DNA of 64,000 nt from Cryptomeria japonica (taxonomy: Eukaryota; Streptophyta; Pinopsida; Cupressales; Cupressaceae). Location of the stretch: assembly GCF_030272615.1 (NCBI RefSeq), contig NC_081413.1, forward strand, positions 558,397,136-558,461,135, read 5' to 3'. The position numbers and the translations under genes are program-made. Shown one piece after another: positions 46,620 to 58,199 of this stretch (the stretch's first letter is position 1; each line of letters opens with the position of its first letter). The notes below the pieces were generated by a model, which was given only the letters and a program-made list of their open reading frames with translations, was not told the DNA's origin and did no database searches.

Positions 46620-46787
46620 TTCGTACTTGTTCAAACTTCTATTCGCAATTGTGTTGACATAAATTCGCAATTGTTCACATAATAGTTTGCAATTGTGTTG
46701 AAGATAGTTCGCAATTATGCTGAAGATAGTTCGCAATTATGCTGAATATAGTTCACAATTGTTCAATAGTTGATCCACAGTTGTAAG
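46620..46787. repeat. 22-bp minisatellite, block 2
   Basis: Seven full units of exactly 22 bp start at 46,620, 46,642, 46,664, 46,686, 46,708, 46,730 and 46,752, plus a partial one at 46,774. The consensus begins TTCGCAATTGTGTTGAAGAT. The central CAATTG is palindromic. 22 is not a multiple of three and there is no coding frame sense, so it is not a protein repeat. Confidence 0.9.
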
Positions 46788-47928
46788 ACATCCACATAAC
46801 ATTAATGCTCTGGATTTTCTTCATTCTATATCATTAAAATGTTCTATATCCATAGACAAAGAAGTAAAAAATTGTAACCAAGACAAAAATTAGGCTGGAA
46901 AGCCCACCATGTGCTAACCATTCTCATGTTTTCTTGTAGGAAGTTGGACTTAAATTAGCCAAATCTTTCTTTTTGGGGCTTTTAAAAAGAACAAACAAAC
47001 AAACTGCTTTTTATTTCCTCACCGTTGCCATGAAGGATAAAATGAACACCATGCTTTTATGGAGCAACATCTCCATCTAGACTAGAAAATTTTACAATGA
47101 AGTTTTAAATATAACTTCATTTTCCGTGTTTTCAAGGTGGTTAGCATATGCTCTCCCCTTAATTGGGGGACCAAAAAGCCAGACCCACCTTTTTCATGCT
47201 TTTTCTCAATGTTGCACTAGGATAAAACCCTTAGAAGGCCTACTTCCCGAGTAGCCCATAAGGCCAAGTGAGAGGGAACGACTTAAGTGGCAATGATTAA
47301 AGCCAAGTAATCCGAGCCACTATAAAATAAATGTGTTTGCAATGAAAATTGTAAGGAACAAGTGATACATGTTCTCATAATGAAGTTTTGCCTCCCTCAG
47401 TGCCTATATGGTACAGGAAAGCTTGAAGAATGTAACCTCTTTAGACTGGGAAACCTCCTTAACGGAGCGTAACATGCTATTGTTTATGACCACCTGAACA
47501 AAACCATGACTAATATTTTTAGGATCTAGAGGCCAAACCAAGTCAGTAACCAAACACTATGGTATCATAGTGCAAGGGTGTGGAAGGATCTACCCCCAAT
47601 TACTCACTATATATCTCCTAGGATAATGAGCCAATAGAGGAGCAATCTTCTTTGGTTTAATTTTCGGACAAAGACAAAAAAATGGGTGCACCCTAGGGTG
47701 TGACAAAGCTGTTTGAGCTGATGGAGTGTCAAGTTGTGGGCTATGATATCATTTGTGACCTTTTGACCTTAGGTGAGTCTGCTTGATATGCTATTGAATG
47801 ACCAAAATTTTATCAAAAACAAAAATGAGGTTTTGAAAAAAATCTCAACATCCACAATAGTTTGAAAAAATCCTTTAAACATTGCTCTCTTTTGGTTATG
47901 TCAAGTTTTTTTCCATTGCTTTGTTGTT
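46788..47928. other. No gene; possible LTR end with PBS-like site
   Basis: Noncoding. TGGTATCATAGTGC at 47,561-47,574 resembles a tRNA-Met primer-binding site, which would make the sequence to its left an LTR in plus orientation and the Asn/Gln-rich frame to its right a gag remnant. No LTR partner was found, so this stays tentative. Confidence 0.35.
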
Positions 47929-48652
47929 GTGTCTTTGCTACATAATCAAACAAAAACAAAGTGGAATCTCAACCAAGTTTTGTCAAAAACATCAACAAGA
48001 ATCTTAAAACTCAAAGAAAAATCCAAGTATCAACATCAACATCAAAATCAAAATCAAAATTGTCACTTTCAGAGAAATGGAGAAAACATCTTATCTGTTG
48101 CGATCTTAGGTCCAAACTAGTAAAGCAAACATCATGGAATGGTGTTATGCATTTTGTAGGGAAGGTGAAGAATTCATCCCTTCCGTTCCTATTCCATTGC
48201 CATCTATAGATATTTTAGCTCAACAAATCAAGACTTTGCAACAACAAACGAGAAACATGACTAGTCCTAACATCCATAGGGATTGGTTAGAAAAAGAGAT
48301 GAGAAAAGTGATAACCACGAGGAAATCGTTATCAGGCCAACCTTCTTTTTCTTGTGAGACCATTCAAACATGACAACCTTCATTCTCCAACAAAATCATT
48401 CCTACTTCACTTCAACCAACATTAGAGTCAGGTCAACCTTCTTCTTTCAACCCAACATATCAAACATATCAATCCCCTTTCAACCAAAATCAAACCCCTT
48501 TCAACCAAAACCAAATACCATTCAACCAAAGTCCAAATCAATCATATCTACCCACCATTTCATCATTGAACAATGCAAGTCCAACAACCAATACAACATG
48601 TTGGCATTTGGCATAACTAATATAGATACAGGCGATGTAGTTGAAGTTGGAT
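47929..48652 (+). pseudogene. Asn/Gln/Pro-rich degraded ORF, possible Gag
   Basis: One frame from 48,134, open apart from a TGA at 48,371, reads MEWCYAFCREGEEFIPSVPI, a helical LAQQIKTLQQQTRNM, then a Pro/Ser/Asn-rich tail with three tandem PFNQNQ-like units (about 48,475-48,535). It ends in a TAA at 48,615. The composition (coiled stretch, then N/Q/P-rich repeats) is compatible with a retrotransposon Gag, and a PBS-like site lies 350 bp upstream, but no zinc knuckle or known motif is present. Neighbouring frames from 47,929 carry KYQHQHQNQNQN, which is low-complexity. Function unknown. Confidence 0.35.
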
Positions 48653-48733
48653 GACTGCACCGGTAAATGATAGAAGTCTATTTGTGATGAAGAGATTGAG
48701 AATCTATGAATAAATGACATGACCAATTATTTG

Positions 48734-50250
48734 TGTTGTCATTGATGGCAACCAATGTCAACTAATGTTCCTGATATTTTGTTTTGTTATATAAGTGATT
48801 TGGTTTACCGGAAGACAAGGTTTACTTACAGAGAGCTAAAGTCTGTGAAATAGGACTTTAACCAGTAAAGCAGAGTTGTTTTGATTGGATCAGTCGATCA
48901 ATGATGATTGGTGATTTGCGGTTTGGATGGTGAACTTGTATCATGGAAAGGTGTATTTGACTGGAACCAGAACTTGTGGAGATTACCGAAAGGCGTGTTT
49001 CAAATTTTTGATGAAGTTTTGCTAAGGTTTTAGTAGGGTTTAAGACCGGTGAAGAAATCATCAAACTGGTAATGATTTCTATTATGACGGTGATCGATTG
49101 TGAGTCTACATGAAGTTGGTAACATGACACAACCCACATGAAAGATTTAATTGTTGTTTTGGTGCGATTCAAGGAAGAATTTCTTGGGATTCAACAAAAT
49201 GTTTAGTAGAGTGTTTTGAGGGTTTAACTTTGGTACAGATCGGATTTCCATGATGGGTTATGAATAACCAATGGTTAATATTGCATTGTAATTTATTGTA
49301 ATGATCTGCATATCAATATGTGATGATCTTTTATGATTTGGATTATAAATTCATGATGTATTTAGGGTTTTGTGACTGACCTAGTTGAGATGGCTATTTA
49401 GGATGACACAATTGATGTTTATGGTGTTTGTGGTCTTAAAGAATGTGTTAAGCTGTCCAAGTGAAGTGTGAGATCTGCCTAAGAGTTATAGAGTGTTGTG
49501 TATAACTGGATCTGATCAAGCAAGCATAAAAGTACAAGCAAACAAATCATTCTCTTACTGTTGTTCCCTAACAGTTACAGCAGGTTAAATCCCTTAACTA
49601 ACCTTAAATATTTAAGTCCCCTAATAGGGCAGCTCTAAAAAAGAGTGTTAAATCCTCTCACGAGGTTGATCCTAGTAGATCATCAAGCTCCTAACCGGGC
49701 TGCTAGGCAAATCCCCTAACTGGGTGACTTGTAACAGGGTCTGCTCGTAACTGGGCATATTGTAAGCTCCTAACAAAGCGTACTTCAAAAGAGTACAAAT
49801 ATTTGTGGGTGCCAATGCCCACCGTGGTTTTTCCCTATTTGGGTTTCCACATCAAAAACTTATGGTGTTCATGCGTGGAATGTTTTCAAGTGATGTTCTT
49901 GTGTATGTTTCATTTCATGCATTATTTTCGAGACACGGGTTATGATGTTTTATCAGAAGTTTATCAGAGGTTATCGATACTGATAATAAGTTTGAGAAAT
50001 TTTTTGATCTAATTTTGAAGGTTAATGAGTTGGTAAATGATCAAGTTTATATGATTGCTTTGGTAAATGATTTGATTGATGTGTTAAGTAAATCTAATAA
50101 AGAGGTTATTAGATCTGATTAAAGAAGTTGAGACATTTGTTAAATGGTTTCAGATCTGAGATAAGTTTTTTTTGAGTTAAAGTTTCAATTGGTCTTAATA
50201 CTGATTCACCCCCCCCTCTGAGTATTAACTGGATCCTCATAGGATTAACA
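48734..50250 (+). repeat. Copia-type LTR, plus orientation (probably solo)
   Basis: It runs from TGTTGTCATTGATGGCAACC to GGATTAACA. It contains repeated (C)CTAAC(C/T)GGG words at 49,560-49,780, the conserved CCCACCGTGGTTTTTCCC and GGGTTTCCACAT block (49,817-49,852) and TTCACCCCCCCC near the end (50,205), as in the LTRs at 1300-2889 and 3327-4290. No PBS follows and no PPT precedes it, and flanks do not show a clean target duplication, so a solo LTR with approximate ends is the best reading. Confidence 0.6.
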
Positions 50251-51690
50251 CAATGTTGGTAAATAGATTTGTCATTGCGGTCATTTATCTGAAATTGACC
50301 CTGTTTGCCCAATGAGCAGTGACAAACGTTCCAACAGTTGGAGAGATTGGAGTGAAACCACAATCTTCCTCTATGTTTGAGAGGGGCAGCTCCCTCGTAT
50401 GATAGGGGTATTTAGGATTTTTGTGTACTTTTAACCTGAAAGTACATAAAGGAGAAAACATAGAACTTAAACCAAGATTAATAACAAAAAACCCTACTAG
50501 AAGACATACGAATACCAAGTAGGATTCCATAAAGGATAACAATTACAAAAGGGGCCACTGCCAAATAGGTTAGTCATGCAACGATGATGAAATAAGTACA
50601 ATAAACCTCGACACACGAAGAGCTAGGTTGCAATAGTACATGCAAGTCAAGATACCATAAAATGATGTGTTCTATCAACAAATTTCACCAATACATAAAG
50701 GAATTACTAATTCAACATACGAGAAATTAGTAACAATAACTCATGAATACATTCAAGACACACAAACACAATGCATTCTTCATTATTCTTTTTGAAAATA
50801 TACAAGTTCAAAAAACCGCTTAGTACAAAGTTATGAACATCAAAAGTTCTCACTTAGTTCCTCTACAAAATTCTGCAGAGTCTCCCCCTATTGTAAAAGT
50901 TGCCCCCTCTTTCATTACAAATAGCCTTGTCTTTATAGGCTTGAGAGAATAACTATTTGCAACCACCTAGCCTAACTACTCAAAATAACTACCCTTTTTG
51001 AAGATAAGTTAGGATTTACCTAACTTTTATAAAAATAAAGCTTGTAATTAACTTTAATTACACTAAGTGACATAAGTCACCTTTTGAAAAAGACCAACTT
51101 CAAACTTATAATTTTGATGGAAAAACAATTCTTGAATTATACTGAGGCACTTATCCATGTTCATCCACTTCATTTGATCTCGTAATCATCTCACCATCTG
51201 GCACATAGGTTGATATCCTGATCATAGAAATTAAAAAAAACATTTACCAATAACCTGAATTCATGTCTACAAGCTCTTGAACATCCTTATCCATCACAAA
51301 CATAATATTTCTTTGAACAATAAGAAGGCTTATATGATGGTATGATCAATTCTTATGTAGTCACCTTCATCAATCTCCTGAAAAGTGAAAATGCATCCCT
51401 ATACACAATTAACCTCCATCTTTTCATTACAATATTCACATGCCTAGGAACAATTGACATAAGTGCCCATTCTTCTATAATCATCAAATTTGAAGTGAGA
51501 CAAGCTATAACCACTACGAGGCAAAAACACTCCCTTGTCAATGACGTTGCCGTATCAAATCTACATTTTTCAACAACCCGTTTCGTTCTATTATTAGACT
51601 CTTTTATAGATTTAGCTTTACAACATGTGGTACCCTTGTGTTTATAGCCATAGGATACATTAGATAATAGCCTTGAACAACTATATCACA
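50251..51690. other. No gene seen
   Basis: Intergenic sequence; short frames on both strands have no motifs. Confidence 0.5.
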
Positions 51691-51699
51691 ACTCTTTCA

Positions 51700-53340
51700 T
51701 CTTTTGGCTAAAACTCTACCAAATGTCTATCGAGTGAACAATGCATACCCATATTCATTGGCATATTGGGAAAAGCTGCAGTCTCTGGCAAAAATTAATA
51801 CTATCGCTTGAACATTCTTGAAGCCTTTTTGACAAATTCGTTTTGGGCATATATCAAAGGCACGATATTTCCTGAGATGACATCCCTTCGAGACATTTTT
51901 TTATAAACAATTTATGATTACAAATTTTGCGTGCATGTCCCTATGAGCATTTCATTGCTTGAGATAACTTCTTATCGAGGCATTATGCCAAACAGTTCAC
52001 GTGATGTCTTAATGGACGTTGATAGTCTGTTCCAAAGCTCCCATTTTACGTGGGGTATGAGTGGCACTGCCTTGCTAAGCATGTTTGCTTTGAATTTTGT
52101 GAAGCCTTTCCAACAAACCCATTCTACTCGAACCTTGAAATCTTTACAATGCACGAGATGACATCTCTTTTGAGGTGGCTATCAAATCCATTGTGCATAT
52201 GCCACAATCATTACATGTAATGCGGTGACATTGATTTGAGGTATCATGCTGAACATTTCACTTACCTTGTCTACGTTCCCATGATTTGCATTGCATGCAA
52301 TGATATCTCATTGAGACACACCTCCCGCTCCAATTTCCTGCTTCTATAGTGGGGCTCCTCCACTCGACATAATTTTATGCCCGACTCATGGATCACTTCC
52401 TATACTTCTCGGAGTGGAAAGGCTGTCATTGGGGTGGTTCGCTACCCCAACAGATGAAACCATAGGTCACATGATGAGTTAGTGAGAGACATGAAGGCAT
52501 GGCTCTTCTCATTTCGGCAACTAGTTCTCAGGCCACGAAGATAAGTAAGTGATAAAAGCCAGCCAAGATACGACTTATACAGGAACATGATTTATACCAA
52601 TTCTCATTAATTCTTTCAAATAGTTCGAGTATGTCATCCATGATTCGTATTTTGCACATGATATCAGTGGTACAAATGCTCCACCGCAAGTCTAACTCAT
52701 TCAAGATAACTGCCATGGGATTGGAAGGTTGACCACAACCATAGAGCACAAACAAAGCTTATAGAGTTAAGAGGGTTTGAGATCTTCCTTGCAAAACCCA
52801 TTTTGAGCACATTCACTACAATTGTTTCTTTACATGAGATGGCATCTCTTGGAAACATTATGTTAAACAGTTCGCTTGCCTTGTGTGAACTCCATGTTCT
52901 GCATACAAGTCTACCAAAGCAGCTCTAGCTGGTGAATGTCAAAATTTCTCTATCCTCTGTGCTTTCATGAATACCATGACAATTTTGTGCATATCTTGGG
53001 ATCATTACATTAAATGAGACCATATTTCTTTAAGGCATTCAGTCAACAATTCACTTGCCATGTCTAAGCTTTCCACATTGCATATATTTCCCACAACCAT
53101 GGCATTCTGTTAAACAACTCAATGCACTTTGTCTATGCTTGCATATTCTACAACATTGCAAATGAATCCAAATAGCTCACATGCATTGTCTATGAAATCA
53201 AATTCTTTGAAACGTTATGTCAGCCAGTCCACTTGCCTTGGCTACGCCTTCCATATTTTGCATACATTTTAACAACTCATGACATGTCTATGCTTCCATA
53301 ATCTGCAGTATAGTTATGTCTACTAGTATATAATTGTGAT
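51700..53340 (-). pseudogene. Pentatricopeptide repeat (PPR) gene, heavily decayed
   Basis: Read on the minus strand, repeated PPR-like fragments appear in all frames: ESLDMASELLTEC (about 53,040-53,080), AALVDLYAEHG (52,895-52,926), MDDILELFERI (about 52,610-52,640) and TSIKTSRELFGIMPR followed by a stop and EVISSNEML (51,940-52,010). These match the ...AKCGSxxxARxLFDxMP-xRDVxSWNAM pattern of plant-type (PLS) PPR proteins, which bind organelle RNA. Spacing of about 90-105 bp between recognisable pieces agrees with 31-36-residue repeats. Frameshifts and stops are so dense that no functional product is possible. No RNA-editing E or DYW end was recognised. Confidence 0.65.
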
Positions 53341-54432
53341 GTAGTCTTGTTTCTACGTTGGCATGTGTGTCTCCAGAGCAGCTGCAACTTCAACATCTGA
53401 TGAAACCACTTTCTCTTCAATGTATTGATTAATGTTCATAACCTGTTGTTTGAAGCCTTCTTTTTTTTTTAACATCTTGTGGAAGAGGTTAAGATTGTTC
53501 CAGAATGGAGCATTTCTAACCTTCTTGACAAAAGAGTGGGCCCACAAGGTTAATAATGATCCATTTTGGAGCATTCTTAACCTTTTTTTTTTTTAATGTC
53601 TTCTTGAGGTTATGAAAATGGGTTAAAAATTCTCTAGAACAGAGCATCTTTAACCATTACTTAAATATACAATAACCCCAACCTCAAAAACCATCGACCA
53701 TGGAGGCAAAATAGAGGAGAAATGGAAGACATTTTTAGACAACTTATACCTCCTTAAATGACCTCAAATATTAAAATAATTTAAAATATTAAATTATCTT
53801 TTTAAAAATAATTTAAATATTTTAAATTTAATGCTCAAACTTAGGAAAAATGGCCATAACTTTCAAACGGTAGGGAGTTAGGCTCTAAAATTTGAAACAT
53901 GCGTTTATGGTAGGGAAACAAGTCAACCTCATCATTTATTCCTCATGAGGAAATCTAAGATGAAATATTTTGATCATTTTTGGTCAAGTGACATTAAAAA
54001 TTGAAAGTTTAATACATGATAAACTATGATTTGGGTTCAGGCAAAAATTAACCACATATCACAAAATGATGCTTAGAACCTGTCTATCAAATGATTTCCC
54101 TCAATTCTTAGTAATTTTCAAAACTCATCAATTTTTAAACACCTATTGGATCTTCACTCAACATATTTGAAGTTCAAATATTGGGTATATCAAATATAGG
54201 GTAACAACTGGCTGTGACTGGGGACAAGGACTACAAAGGATGCAAGATGAACCCAAAATATCTGGTTCACAAGCTAGTGTACTATCCATTGGGCAACAGA
54301 GTCAAAGAGGAAACAACATAGGGAATAGCTGGAGAAACCAGACACAAACCAAAAATGGGAAGACCACAAAAAAAATTCTAACTAAAATATGTACATGGTA
54401 GGCAAAGACTAACTCAAACTTCTCTAGGATTG
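53341..54432. other. No gene seen
   Basis: AT-rich sequence with two long T runs (53,461-53,470; 53,584-53,595); no coding sequence or element ends recognised. Confidence 0.45.
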
Positions 54433-56521
54433 TCATATAAAGCCATTCACAAGCCAAGAGAAATAAATGCCTTTACGGAAAAATGGCGTGCATACATGTG
54501 ACACCTGTAAGCTCAACAAGTTGGCAAGATCAACATGTATAAGATGAGAAATATATTTGAGAAATGAACCAAACAACCATCTCTCATCATAAATATGCAT
54601 GCTCTCTCGAATCAAATTGGTACCACCTTGAACATTATTGGTAATTTATGGAACATTCTCAAGAATACCCATATCCTCTATTTGAAGATCCCTCTGATAG
54701 TCTGGTTTGCAATAAATTGATCCACGAATTGGACAACCCTCATATAATCTATGATGTGAGGAAACTTGAGTAGACATAACCATTGAACCATGTTCATGAA
54801 TATCAGCTTGAAAAACACCTATAGAAATATACTCATATGAAAACAAAGGATTGAGGCACACACTTTCACCATAGGAGAAGTCATCATTTGAAGCCTTCAA
54901 ACACCAATCTGGAATACAATCATTATGAGAATTAACTTCATTGGCTTCCTTCATTAGATCATCGATTACCTCATTTATCTATGCATTCTTGGTACAGTTC
55001 CCAAAACTATCCTCTTGTATAGGGGTGTCTTCTTGATTTAAAGATTCAAAAGGAGGATTGCTTTGAACCTTGAATACTTCAGAAGGCATAGATTTCAATT
55101 CCATCAAAATAGGGACATTTGTTGATATACATACATAGATTTCATCTTCACCCACTCATAGGCATCTGTATTAGTTTTTGTGTTCTCTTGTCCCAATGAT
55201 TCCTCTTCATCACACTGTTCATGAATTTTGAAAACTTCATACTCAGGTGACATGTATGATAAAGAGTGGATGCTTGATGGTTCAACTTTCACTTGAGGCT
55301 GATCTATAAATTCAGTAAATGTCTCCATTTTTGAAGATAAAGAACATGTTTGCAAAATTTTACTTATGGTTCCTTCTCCATTGGTCATATCCATACAAGA
55401 TTGTTCACTAGGTATTATACCTTTGATTTCCACAAAAAAGTTTTCATCTTCAACTGCTATTGACGGATGAATGAGAATATCCTCTCCACATAGAAAGTCA
55501 TCATCAAAAGAATTGAGACACCATGTTGGAATGAAAACTATAGGAGATTCTTGCTTATCCCTCTCCTCTTCATCATTTTCTTGAAGCTTGGGCAGCACAA
55601 AAGTCTTGAAATCATTTATTTCTCCTTCAAGCTCCTTGTTTTCAAGTTCATGGAAGACTTCTTCCTTGCTATGGTGATCTTCATAATTCTCATGACATAC
55701 AAGAACACAATATTCTTTTTCTTCCTCACACACTTCATCTCGATCTTTCTTTTTATATGTATCCTTATGAGCTAATATGGCTTCATATTCCTCAACGCAT
55801 GCATAATGTGATGAATCTTTTTCAAAACTTGGATCACAAGACATCTCATCAGGAATATGCACACCTTCAAGAAAATAATTTTCTCCCTCCTCTTTTTGTT
55901 CAATCATTTTCAATTTTTGAAGAAAGGAAGGATGCACTTTGTTAAGATCAAGTTGCCTATCACCATAAAAGTTTTTCAAAAATTGAAATTGTTCAACATC
56001 ATTAAGATCTTGATTTCTTTGAGCAACAAGTGGAACAAGAAGATCTTTTTCTTCATCATTGTTGTTGTTTACCTCTGGTTCAAGGAATGATCATGAGTAG
56101 GAAACAATTTTACCCTTCCTTCTTTCTCTCCAATTACTTGCAAATATTGGAGTAGAGAAGGATGAACTTTATTAGGACCAAGTTTCTTTCCACTGCAGAA
56201 ACTCTTCAAGAAGTTGACTTGTTCAGGATCATCATGACTTTGATTTTGTCGAACAATTGGTACTGGAGAAAGGTCACTTTTGTCTTCATCTTTCTTGATT
56301 GTTAACTTGGGTAAATGATCGCAAGTGAGAAAACCGATCTCCTTTCCATCATTTTCTTCAATTCTTTGCAACACTTGACGTAATGTAGGGCAAATCTTAT
56401 CAAGAGTAAACTGCATGCCACCATAAAAGATCTTCAAGAACTCAACTTGTATGGGCTCATCAGGAACTTGCTTCTTTTGATATAAATAGTCTTCATCATC
56501 ACTTTCACTGTCACTTTCCAA
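54433..56521 (-). pseudogene. Acidic ORF with repeated modules behind a Tat-like PBS
   Basis: The product is unrecognised. Reading starts at ATG 56,521 (MESDSESDDEDYLYQKK) and runs to 56,069. After a one-base frameshift near 56,085 it continues to 55,104, then in another frame to 54,646. Three modules of about 76 residues repeat: QVEFLKIFYGGMQFTLDKIC, QVNFLKSFCSGKKLGPNKVH and QFQFLKNFYGDRQLDLNKVH, at 56,449, 56,221 and 55,991 descending, each followed by P(S/T)L-x-Q-x-L and an acidic spacer. Further on, WCLNSFDDDFLCGED (about 55,470-55,525) recurs as WCLKASNDDFSYGES (about 54,860-54,905), a second repeated module. It lies 115 bp downstream of a PBS typical of Tat/Ogre gypsy elements, which often carry an extra ORF before gag. 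That is its likely nature. Confidence 0.55.
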
Positions 56522-56635
56522 CTTTCCTTTGTACCAAATAATTATTTTGAATTCAATCTTTCAGACAGAGTCGCCAACCTTCACTCTGAAGAAGGTACCT
56601 TACAATTTTTGATGAACAAAACACACTGGTATTTC

Positions 56636-56654
56636 GCTCCCCAGCGGAGTCACC
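56636..56654 (-). promoter_or_regulatory. Tat/Ogre-type primer-binding site
   Basis: On the minus strand this reads TGGTGACTCCGCTGGGGAGC, nearly the TGGCGACTCCGCTGGGGA site used by Tat-lineage gypsy elements (one transition). It orients an element whose internal region lies to the left and whose 5' LTR lies to the right. Confidence 0.7.
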
Positions 56655-56836
56655 AAAACACAACAAATAACACAACTCTCAGCACCACAAATTGTGCTGC
56701 TACCAATTACACAACCAAAACATGATCATCTTCACATGTTTAGCAATAGCTCTTCCCATCAAGACTTTGCACCTCAAGTAGCCTCCATATCTTCTGCCAT
56801 TTCTCATCCCCCGAAATCACACAAGAGTAGTTTTGG
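56655..56836 (-). repeat. Remnant of the Tat-like 5' LTR
   Basis: Sequence to the right of the PBS, so it should be the end of that element's LTR. It is cut after 182 bp by the chromovirus at 56,837. The rest may resume after 63,507, though I could not confirm continuity. Confidence 0.45.
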
Positions 56837-57288
56837 TGCAATCACTGGTTAGGAGGGAACTCAAAGAGATCAATCTGGACCAATCAGAAAGAGTAAACAC
56901 AATGGAACCACAAGGATATGGAGGCAATGCATAATTGAATTAATTATTTCATGAAAAACTGATTACAGTTAACCGGTAACAACCGGGTTACAAAAACCAA
57001 CTCACTAGCCTACTAAAATTACATGCTTAATTATATAACAAGTCACAACCAGGACCTCAAATCTTAGGATCTATCTTGTAAGTTATATATCTTAACTAAT
57101 CTCTACTTATCTTACTTTCTAATTCTCAATTACAATTATTTATATGATCCAAGGGGATCCAGTTGGCCCAAAAAGGGATCAAATACCGAAGAACAAGACC
57201 TAACATGTAAAAAGAACAAGGTCGACCTCCACCAAAGAGACTCCTCCATAAAATCCAAAGGATGAAGTGTAGATCAAAGGGAAGGTCT

Positions 57289-57765
57289 TGTTAGGGTTTC
57301 AAGCAGATCCGAAGAAAATATGAACTAACAATTATATGCAGATTTAAATACAAAAGATAAAGGAATAAAATAGGACACATATAACACAGAGATTTAACGT
57401 GGTTCACCCAGAAAGGGTTACGTCCACCATACACAACCGTCCAATCTTTCTTATTATCCAACAAAATAATACATCAACATTACAATGCCTTAAGCATCCC
57501 AGCCACTTGTAACATGTGTTTTTAGGGCAACAAACAAAGTCGACCTTTTTAGGGTTTTATTACAATGTCGGTTTTCATCAACAAAAAAAATGGCAAATTT
57601 TTTTTTCTCAGGGGCTACCACCCCCAAACCCCTGTAGCGGGCTTCGCTCGCTTTGGGGGCTACCGCCCCCAAACCCCTGCCCGGGGCCCAGCTTGACCCC
57701 AGACCCCGCTAAGGATATGTGCTGAGTGTACAATACTTTGCTGATCAGTCACCACATTTCAATAG
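57289..57765 (-). repeat. Copia solo LTR nested in the G3 LTR
   Basis: On the minus strand it starts TATTGAAATGTGGTGACTG and ends AAACCCTAACA, the same family as the LTRs at 34,343 and 38,835. No internal region is present. The G3 5' LTR is uninterrupted at the same point (GATCAAAGGGAAGGTC), so this insertion post-dates G3. Flanks GGTCT and GTCCA share only GTC, so the target duplication is degraded. Confidence 0.9.
57611..57713. repeat. GC-rich ~100-bp insert in the solo LTR
   Basis: A strongly GC-rich block in an AT-rich LTR. GGGGCTACC(A/G)CCCCCAAACC + CCTG occurs at 57,611-57,634 and again at 57,656-57,679, a 45-bp direct repeat able to fold through GGGGGC/GCCCCC arms. It is absent from the two other copies of this LTR. 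Confidence 0.9.
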
Positions 57766-58199
57766 TCCACATGTCAAGGAACATCGAAATCAAAGTTCAG
57801 GGCTCCATAAGCTACATAAGGGATCCAATAGATCCCGAAAGGTTACAATCCAAATAGGTCTAGGCAACCGGTACCAGAAAACTCTTAGAAACGAGTAGCG
57901 ATAAATTGTTGGAAAATGATCCAAATGCTCCACGATTTGGCAATAAGGTAGATCATCAAGTCCTCAAGCAGAAATCCAACTCCTCGAGATCCGGTTAGCC
58001 AATGCCAGAAGATGCAAAATGAAATGCTAAGACTGTAAACTGGAAAGCAAAACATAAAGGAAATATTTTTGGTTGATGCAATATTGCCATGAACCGGGGA
58101 TGCTCTTGTATCGGTCATCTGGGGTTGTTGAAAAAGAGAGTCTCTCACTTTGCTGGGGTCAGAGGAAAACCAAGGCGGCCACCTATGCCTGAGAAGTCC

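Larger units (their letters stand above)
56837..58112 (-). repeat. 3' LTR of G3, interrupted
   Basis: It aligns with 62,778-63,507 on both sides of an inserted copia LTR (57,289-57,765). It is also longer by a ~65-bp stretch around 57,140-57,205 that the 5' LTR lacks. Confidence 0.85.

Noticed and set aside
46620-46787. CRISPR-like array (regular short repeats)
   Set aside because: Units are head to tail with no unique spacers, and the DNA is eukaryotic; it is a minisatellite.
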